NCBI RefSeq assembly: GCF_020217025.1 | Contig: NZ_JAIWOF010000039.1 | Location: 1 to 10,000 of the forward strand | Direction: 5' to 3' | Source of the DNA: Flavobacterium sp. | GTDB lineage: Bacteria; Bacteroidota; Bacteroidia; Flavobacteriales; Flavobacteriaceae | DNA length: 10,000 nt | In this document: positions 1-5,258 of the stretch, piece by piece | How the letters are laid out: each line of letters opens with the position of its first letter | Position numbering within the stretch: the stretch's first letter is position 1 | Program-made: the position numbers and the translations under genes | Notes under the pieces: model-generated | The model's database searches: none | Seen by the model: only the letters and a program-made list of their open reading frames with translations | What the model was told of the DNA's origin: nothing

Positions 1-137
1 TTCTTGGAAATGGCACGAACAATATCTTCATTTAACCCAATTGGAAACGTTTCCGAGTCTAATTCGGTATAAAATCCGTATTCGTATTCTTTATTTTCTA
101 ATTCGACTTTTAAGTCGTCTTCTGTATACTTACTCAT
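1..137 (-). CDS. sufB: SufB, Fe-S cluster scaffold subunit (N-terminal 45 codons only)
   Basis: This gene runs off the left edge, so only its start is visible. The translation opens MSKYTEDDLKVELENKEYEY and continues with GFYTELDSETFPIGLNEDIV, then RAISK. That matches the start of SufB: a GF-x-T segment followed by a G-[LI]-N-E-[DE]-[IV]-VRAIS block. SufB is the cytoplasmic scaffold subunit of the SufBCD complex, on which [Fe-S] clusters are built from sulfur supplied by SufS/SufE; this role is family knowledge. The ATG lies 10 nt after the stop of sufA on the same strand, so the two are almost certainly co-transcribed. The gap (ATCAAAAAAT in gene sense) has no Shine-Dalgarno sequence, as is usual in Bacteroidota. 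The catalytic and cluster-binding parts lie outside the window and cannot be judged. Confidence 0.93.
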   Translation of the reverse strand, partial: MSKYTEDDLKVELENKEYEYGFYTELDSETFPIGLNEDIVRAISK

Positions 138-147
138 ATTTTTTGAT

Positions 148-477
148 TTATAGAGAGAAACTCTCCCCACATCCACAAGTTCTTTGTGCGTTAGGATTAT
201 TAAAAACAAATCCTTTTCCGTTTAAACCTCCTGAAAACTCTAATATAGTTCCTGCCAAGTAAAGAAAACTCTTTTTCTCTACGGCAATTTTTACATTATT
301 ATCTTCAAATATTTTATCGTTTTCTCCTATTTCTTTGTCAAATTTTAAATCATAAGACAAACCCGAGCAACCACCACTTTTTACGCCTACTCGCACGTAA
401 TCTTTGGCTGCATCAAAACCATCTTCTTGCATCATAGCGATGATTTTTTTACTTGCTGTATCAGATACTTTAATCAT
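148..477 (-). CDS. sufA: SufA/IscA-type iron-sulfur cluster carrier (HesB family)
   Basis: The product is a 109-residue A-type carrier, the normal size for the HesB/IscA/SufA/ErpA family. It would receive Fe-S clusters from the SufBCD scaffold and hand them to apo-proteins in the cytoplasm. The three family cysteines are present: C37 in GGCSGLSY, and C101 and C103 in the C-terminal TCGCGESF. The conserved core around residues 80-95 (EFSGGLNGKGFVFNNP) is also typical. The gene is the first of the operon and lies 10 nt before sufB. A strong Bacteroidota-type promoter is placed for a leader of about 27 nt. Sequence alone does not separate SufA from ErpA or IscA. The name SufA is chosen because sufB follows directly. 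Confidence 0.95.
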   Translation of the reverse strand: MIKVSDTASKKIIAMMQEDGFDAAKDYVRVGVKSGGCSGLSYDLKFDKEIGENDKIFEDNNVKIAVEKKSFLYLAGTILEFSGGLNGKGFVFNNPNAQRTCGCGESFSL

Positions 478-508
478 ATTCTTATTTTGATTTTGTCTAA
501 ATTAACCG

Positions 509-538
509 CAAAGATAAGCCATAAATTGCTTTTTACAA
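509..538 (-). promoter_or_regulatory. Promoter of the sufA-sufB operon
   Basis: Read on the minus strand, the -7 element TATCTTTG (516 down to 509) is a perfect TAnnTTTG. A TTG (538-536) lies 19 nt upstream, which is the known Bacteroidota primary sigma-factor spacing. Transcription should begin near 503-506, giving a leader of about 27 nt before the sufA ATG. This is the best-formed promoter in the window. No obvious palindromic operator for an Fe-S or iron regulator overlaps it. Confidence 0.8.
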
Positions 539-622
539 GAATTGCTAACATTTTTATAACTTATAGATTCATAGTTTCTGTTTATAGTATTTTTTGTAAT
601 TTGGCTGAAAATTGTTTGACCT

Positions 623-1483
623 ATGAAATTACATCCTATTGAAGCGGGAAATTTTAAATTAGACGGTGGTGCTATGTTTGGTGTAGTGCCTAAAACCATT
701 TGGAATAAAACCAATCCAGCCGACGAAAATAACCTTATTGATATTGCAGCTAGATGTCTGTTAATCGAAGATGGAAACCGATTAACTTTGATTGATACCG
801 GAATGGGAAACAAACAATCGGAAAAATTCTTTGGTTATTATTCACTTTGGGGCGACCATTCTTTAGATAAATCATTAAAAAATGCTGGTTTTCATCGCGA
901 TGATATTACCGATGTATTTATGACACATTTACATTTCGACCATTGTGGTGGAAGCGTAAATTGGAACAAAGATAAAACCGGTTACGAAGTCGCATTTAAA
1001 AATGCCAAATTTTGGACAAATGAAAACCATTGGGAATGGGCAACGAAACCAAACGCGCGTGAAAAAGCTTCTTTTTTACACGAGAATTTATTTCCCATGC
1101 AAGAAAGTGGACAATTGCATTTCATTAATCGCCCAGATAGTGATTTTGGGTTTTCAAGTGAATTAGGTTTTGATATATTTTACGCCGATGGACATACCGA
1201 AAAACAAATGTTACCTCATATCAATTATAACGGAAAAACGATTGTTTTTTGTGCTGACTTATTAGCAACTGCAGGTCATATTCCGATTCCATATGTTATG
1301 GGTTACGACACTAGACCTTTATTAACATTAGACGAAAAAGCAAAATTCATGAACGCTGCGGCTGACAATAATTATTATTTGTTCTTAGAACACGACGCTC
1401 ATAATGAAATTATCACAGTAGAACGAACTGAAAAAGGAGTTCGTTTAAAAGAAGTTTTCAAATGTGAAGACCTTTTAAAATAA
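623..1483 (+). CDS. Metallo-beta-lactamase-fold hydrolase (lactonase-like, cytoplasmic)
   Basis: This 286-residue protein has the MBL fold with a complete dinuclear metal site: H102-x-H104-x-D106-H107 (THLHFDHCGG), H191 in ADGHT, D212 in CADLL and H257 in LEHDAH. An IDTGMG strand-loop at 57-62 precedes the HxHxDH motif, as expected. There is no signal peptide or membrane segment, so it should act in the cytoplasm. The length and motif spacing resemble the AHL-lactonase / methyl-parathion-hydrolase-like group. The tyrosine I recall three residues after the bridging Asp in AiiA-type lactonases is absent (A215 here), so the substrate cannot be named. It is divergent from sufA across 145 nt, where I see no strong plus-strand promoter; the nearest candidate, TAATTTGG at 598-605, is imperfect. 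No terminator separates it from the subtilase gene 74 nt downstream, so co-transcription is possible. Confidence 0.88.
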   Translation: MKLHPIEAGNFKLDGGAMFGVVPKTIWNKTNPADENNLIDIAARCLLIEDGNRLTLIDTGMGNKQSEKFFGYYSLWGDHSLDKSLKNAGFHRDDITDVFMTHLHFDHCGGSVNWNKDKTGYEVAFKNAKFWTNENHWEWATKPNAREKASFLHENLFPMQESGQLHFINRPDSDFGFSSELGFDIFYADGHTEKQMLPHINYNGKTIVFCADLLATAGHIPIPYVMGYDTRPLLTLDEKAKFMNAAADNNYYLFLEHDAHNEIITVERTEKGVRLKEVFKCEDLLK

Positions 1484-1557
1484 TGTTAAAAGGAAACATT
1501 ATTGTAACAAATACAAAACACATCAGTCCAATAACTGAAAATTAATTAATAGAAAAC

Positions 1558-3153
1558 ATGAAGAGAATTTTTAGGCCGCTATATTTAAGTTTAGCTTTTG
1601 CATTAGCATTAGCAAGCTGCGGAACTCAGCAAATGGTTTCAACTCCGGTTGAAAATATTGATAACTTACCTTTAAAAACTACTCCTGTTGCGGAAAAAGA
1701 TTTGCAGCGTTGGAGTCATTTAGACTTAGTAAAAGATACACTTCCAGGAATGAGTGTTGACAAAGCTTACTCGGAACTTTTAAAAGGTAAAAAAGGCAAA
1801 AAAGTGATTGTTGGAATTGTAGATTCGGGTGTTGATATCAACCACGAGGATTTAAAAACGGTGATTTGGACCAATCCAAAAGAAATTGCAGGTAACGGAA
1901 TTGACGATGACAAAAACGGTTATATCGACGATATTCACGGATGGAATTTCTTAGGAAACGCTGTTCACGAACAATTAGAAATGACCCGTATTGTTAAAAA
2001 AGGTCCTGGAACTCCAGAATATGACAAGGCAAAAGAAGAATTAGAAGAAGAATTAAAAGGTATTCAGCCTCAAAAACAACAATTAGATTTTATTGTAAAT
2101 GCCGAAAAAGCTTTAGTCGGCTATTTCAAAAAGAACGATTTTACACTAGAAGAAGTTAAAGCAATTCCTGCAACAGAAACTTCATTATCTCAAGCTAAGG
2201 CTATTTTTACACAAGTTTTAAGTAATAGCACAAAAGCGGATTTTGACAAACAAATTGAAGAATTTAAAGATTATATCTACGGACAAGTTAACTACAACTT
2301 AAACGTTGATTTTGATGGAAGAAAAATCGTTGGTGACAATCCAGATGATTTAAAAGATACTAAATACGGAAACAACAATGTAGTAGGTCCAGAACCAAAA
2401 GAAGCAAAACACGGAACGCACGTAGCTGGAATTGTAGCGCAGGTTAGAGGTAACAATAAAGGCGGTGATGGTGTTACGAATAACGCTCAAATCATGGCAT
2501 TAAGAGCCGTTCCAAATGGAGACGAATATGATAAAGATATTGCGTTGGCTATTCGCTATGCAGCAGATAATGGTGCGAAAGTAATCAACGGATCTTTTGG
2601 AAAATACTATTCACAACACAAAGAATGGGTTATGGATGCTATTAAATATGCTGAATCTAAAGACGTGTTAGTAGTTATCGCTGCTGGAAACGAATCTTAT
2701 GATTTAGATGTTACGAACAAATATCCAAACGACACTTATGATGGAAGTCCAGAATACGCTAATAACGTATTGATTATTGGAGCCCTTTCTCCAACTTACG
2801 GAACTAAAATGGTGGCAAGTTTTTCTAACTACGGAAAAAACAATGTAGATATTTATGCTCCCGGAGATAAAATTTATGCTACTACTCCATTAAATACGTA
2901 TGAATATTTACAAGGAACTTCAATGGCTTCTCCTAACGTAGCTGGTGTTGCAACATTAATTCGTTCTTACTATCCAAGTTTAACTGCAGTTCAAGTTAAG
3001 CAAATCATCATGGAAAGCGGAACACCATTAAAAAACACAGTTACAATTGGTGAAGATAAACATAAAGCAAACTTTGCAGACGCTTCTAAATCTGGAAGAA
3101 TTGTAAACGCTTACAATGCTTTAGTTTTAGCGGCTAAAATGGCAAAAAAATAA
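1558..3153 (+). CDS. Subtilisin-like S8 serine protease, lipoprotein
   Basis: This 531-residue protein is exported by a lipoprotein signal: a basic start (MKR), a hydrophobic stretch at 8-19 and the lipobox L18-A19-S20-C21, so C21 should be lipidated and anchor it in the cell envelope. The S8 catalytic triad is complete: D89 (GIVDSGVD), H285 (HGTHVAG) and S455 (GTSMASPNVAG). The oxyanion-hole Asn is N378 (AAGNES). Between D89 and H285 lie 195 residues, far more than in secreted subtilisins (about 30). This insert holds an acidic DDDKNGYIDD segment (116-125), possibly calcium-binding, and a Glu/Lys-rich helical stretch around 150-260. I believe such inserts recur in a Bacteroidota S8 subgroup. 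No C-terminal type IX secretion sorting domain is visible. A terminator-like hairpin follows the gene. Substrates are unknown; a role in envelope protein turnover or nutrition is inference. Confidence 0.93.
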   Translation: MKRIFRPLYLSLAFALALASCGTQQMVSTPVENIDNLPLKTTPVAEKDLQRWSHLDLVKDTLPGMSVDKAYSELLKGKKGKKVIVGIVDSGVDINHEDLKTVIWTNPKEIAGNGIDDDKNGYIDDIHGWNFLGNAVHEQLEMTRIVKKGPGTPEYDKAKEELEEELKGIQPQKQQLDFIVNAEKALVGYFKKNDFTLEEVKAIPATETSLSQAKAIFTQVLSNSTKADFDKQIEEFKDYIYGQVNYNLNVDFDGRKIVGDNPDDLKDTKYGNNNVVGPEPKEAKHGTHVAGIVAQVRGNNKGGDGVTNNAQIMALRAVPNGDEYDKDIALAIRYAADNGAKVINGSFGKYYSQHKEWVMDAIKYAESKDVLVVIAAGNESYDLDVTNKYPNDTYDGSPEYANNVLIIGALSPTYGTKMVASFSNYGKNNVDIYAPGDKIYATTPLNTYEYLQGTSMASPNVAGVATLIRSYYPSLTAVQVKQIIMESGTPLKNTVTIGEDKHKANFADASKSGRIVNAYNALVLAAKMAKK

Positions 3154-3181
3154 TTTGTAAATTCATTTAATCCAAATAATT

Positions 3182-3217
3182 CCTACAAGGTCGCAAAAGC
3201 CTTGTAGGTTTTCTTTT
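3182..3217 (+). terminator. Intrinsic terminator-like hairpin after the S8 protease gene
   Basis: A perfect 9-bp stem, CCTACAAGG (3182-3190) with CCTTGTAGG (3200-3208), encloses a 9-nt loop and is followed by TTTTCTTTT (3209-3217). It lies 28 nt past the protease stop, so it most simply ends that transcript. It also ends 11 nt before the ATG of the next gene, so it may instead act as an attenuator or leader hairpin for that gene. Confidence 0.75.
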
Positions 3218-3228
3218 AAAAAGCAACT

Positions 3229-5109
3229 ATGAAAAAATTTCTTTTTTTAAGTCTCTTTCCAATCTTAGCATTGGCACAAAACAATCCAAATCCAGGGTAT
3301 TGGCAACAACATGTTGACTATAAAATGGAGGTGAATATGGATGTGAAAAAATTCCAATACAAAGGAAAACAGGAAATTGTCTACACGAATAATTCACCTG
3401 ACACCTTACACAAAGTTTTCTATCATTTGTACAACAACGCCTTTCAACCTGGAAGCGAAATGGATGCGCGACTTCAATCGATTTCCGATCCAGATAAACG
3501 AATGGTGAAAACGTTCAAAAAAGAAGGAAAAGAGGTTAAAGAAAGTAGAATTAGTACTTTAAAACCAAATGAAATTGGATATTTAAACATCGCTAATTTT
3601 AAACAAGATGGAGTTTCTGTAACCACAAAAGTTGTAGGAACTATTTTAGAAGTTACTTTAGTAAAACCTATTTTACCTAAACAAAAAACAACTCTTTCAT
3701 TAGATTTTGATGGACAAGTGCCGTTGCAAATTCGTCGTTCGGGAAGAATTTCTGAAGAAGGCGTTGCTTTATCGATGACCCAATGGTATCCAAAATTATG
3801 CGAATACGATTTTGAAGGTTGGCATGCAAACCCATATATCGCAAGAGAATTTCATGGAGTTTGGGGAAATTTTGATGTGAAAATTACCATTGATAAAGCT
3901 TATACTATTGGTGGAACAGGTTATTTGCAAAACAAAAACGAAATTGGACACGGATATCAAGACGCTGGAGTGCAGGTTGTTCATCCAAAGAAAACCAAAA
4001 CCTTAACTTGGCATTTTTATGCGCCAAACGTACATGATTTTGCTTGGGGAGCGGATAACGAATTCATCCATGACATGATTTTAGGTCCAAACAATGTGGA
4101 ATTGCATTTCTTGTACAAAAACAAGAAAGAAAATTTAGAAAATTGGAAAAAAATGCAACCTAAAACGGCTGAATTATTGGCTTTCTTCAATGAAAATGTT
4201 GGACCTTATCCCTACAAACAATACTCTGTAATTCAAGGTGGAGATGGCGGAATGGAATATGGCATGTGTACGTTAATCACAGGAAATAGAGCTTTTGGAA
4301 GTTTAGTTGGTGTAACCGCTCACGAAATGGCGCATTCTTGGTTCCAATTTGTATTAGCAACTAACGAAACCAAACACGAATGGATGGATGAAGGATTTAC
4401 TTCATACATTTCTAACTTGGCGATGAACAAGGTATTGCCTCCAAAAAAACCTGAAGTTCCTTATGAAGATGCATATAACAATTACATTTATTTAGCAAAA
4501 TCAGGTAAAGAACAACCGCTTTCTACACACGCTGACCGTTACGATATCAATATGGCGTACGGAATTTCAGCTTACAGTAAAGGAGAAGTGTTTTTGGTAC
4601 AATTAGGTTATTTAATTGGGCAAGAGAACCTCAACAAAACCATCAAACGTTATTACAACGATTATAAATTCACGCACCCAACTCCAAACGATATCAAACG
4701 TGTGGCAGAAAAAGTTTCTGGTGCTAATTTAGATTGGTATTTGTTAGATTGGACATTAACTACAAATACAATTGATTACAGCATTAAAGAAGTTTCGGAA
4801 GCTAATGCTGCTAATACAAAAGTAGTTTTTGAAAGAAAAGGAAGAATGCCAATGCCTTTAGATGTTATGGTAGAATATACCGATGGAACTAAAGAATTCT
4901 TCTACATTCCAAATACGTTAATGCGTTGGGAAAAACCAAATCCGTATGCTGGAATTAAAGGAAATGTATTAAAAGGTTGGGATTGGGCTTACCCTACTTT
5001 CACTTTTGAAATTGCAAAACCAAAAGATAAAATCAAATCGATCACCATTGACCCAGAAAACATCATGGCAGATGTGAATAAAGAAGATAATATCTTTCCA
5101 AAAAAATAA
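3229..5109 (+). CDS. Secreted M1-family zinc metallopeptidase (aminopeptidase N-like)
   Basis: This 626-residue protein has a Sec signal peptide (MKKFLFLSLFPILALA) with likely cleavage after A16, so the mature enzyme is periplasmic or exported. The M1 zinc site is complete: H365-E366-x-x-H369 (HEMAHSW), with the third ligand E388 in WMDEGF exactly 18 residues after H369. The transition-state tyrosine is probably Y449 (AYSKGEVF). The substrate-binding motif reads GGMEY (340-344) instead of the usual G-x-MEN. Residues of about 20-250 form the beta-rich N-terminal domain and 250-500 the thermolysin-like domain. About 100 residues remain after it, so the long helical C-terminal domain of E. coli PepN is absent. 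The expected reaction is removal of N-terminal residues from peptides. A hairpin ends 11 nt upstream and a strong terminator follows 5 nt after the stop, so the gene may be transcribed alone or by read-through. Confidence 0.93.
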   Translation: MKKFLFLSLFPILALAQNNPNPGYWQQHVDYKMEVNMDVKKFQYKGKQEIVYTNNSPDTLHKVFYHLYNNAFQPGSEMDARLQSISDPDKRMVKTFKKEGKEVKESRISTLKPNEIGYLNIANFKQDGVSVTTKVVGTILEVTLVKPILPKQKTTLSLDFDGQVPLQIRRSGRISEEGVALSMTQWYPKLCEYDFEGWHANPYIAREFHGVWGNFDVKITIDKAYTIGGTGYLQNKNEIGHGYQDAGVQVVHPKKTKTLTWHFYAPNVHDFAWGADNEFIHDMILGPNNVELHFLYKNKKENLENWKKMQPKTAELLAFFNENVGPYPYKQYSVIQGGDGGMEYGMCTLITGNRAFGSLVGVTAHEMAHSWFQFVLATNETKHEWMDEGFTSYISNLAMNKVLPPKKPEVPYEDAYNNYIYLAKSGKEQPLSTHADRYDINMAYGISAYSKGEVFLVQLGYLIGQENLNKTIKRYYNDYKFTHPTPNDIKRVAEKVSGANLDWYLLDWTLTTNTIDYSIKEVSEANAANTKVVFERKGRMPMPLDVMVEYTDGTKEFFYIPNTLMRWEKPNPYAGIKGNVLKGWDWAYPTFTFEIAKPKDKIKSITIDPENIMADVNKEDNIFPKK

Positions 5110-5114
5110 AATTG

Positions 5115-5141
5115 AAAAGCGGCTTTCGAGTCGCTTTTTTT
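5115..5141 (+). terminator. Intrinsic terminator of the M1 peptidase gene
   Basis: The 10-bp stem AAAAGCGGCT / AGTCGCTTTT (5115-5124 with 5129-5138, one G-T pair) is closed by a TTCG tetraloop and runs into seven T residues (5135-5141). It starts 5 nt after the M1 stop codon. This is a strong, classical rho-independent structure. Confidence 0.9.
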
Positions 5142-5163
5142 GTGCTTATTTTCAATTTGTAAG

Positions 5164-5177
5164 ATGACAAATATCAT
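5164..5177. promoter_or_regulatory. Possible CRP/FNR-type operator upstream of the EF-G paralogue
   Basis: ATGACAAATATCAT has the form ATGA-N6-TCAT, that is TGA-N6-TCA, the core spacing of CRP/FNR-family sites. It lies about 80-95 nt before the EF-G-like start. The half-sites are only 4 bp, and an 8-bp match of this kind in an AT-rich gap can easily arise by chance. No clear -7/-33 promoter pair is visible downstream of it. This is a tentative call. Confidence 0.2.
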
Positions 5178-5258
5178 GATTTACGTGTTTGTTCTTTCGT
5201 AATTTTAATGTGCTAAAAATGCAGTTAAAATTAGTTATTCATTTAAACACATAAAGTC

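Noticed and set aside
41..262. 73-codon plus-strand open frame over the sufA/sufB junction
   Set aside because: It is antisense to two conserved genes and has a low-complexity product. It is a shadow frame.
502..813. 103-codon open frame on the minus strand across the start of the MBL gene
   Set aside because: It overlaps the sufA promoter and the conserved N terminus of the MBL protein, and its product resembles no family. It is an antisense shadow.
5190..5258. Possible promoter for the EF-G paralogue (TAATTTTA at 5200-5207)
   Set aside because: It misses the final G of TAnnTTTG and has no TTG at the right distance, so I did not list it as a promoter.
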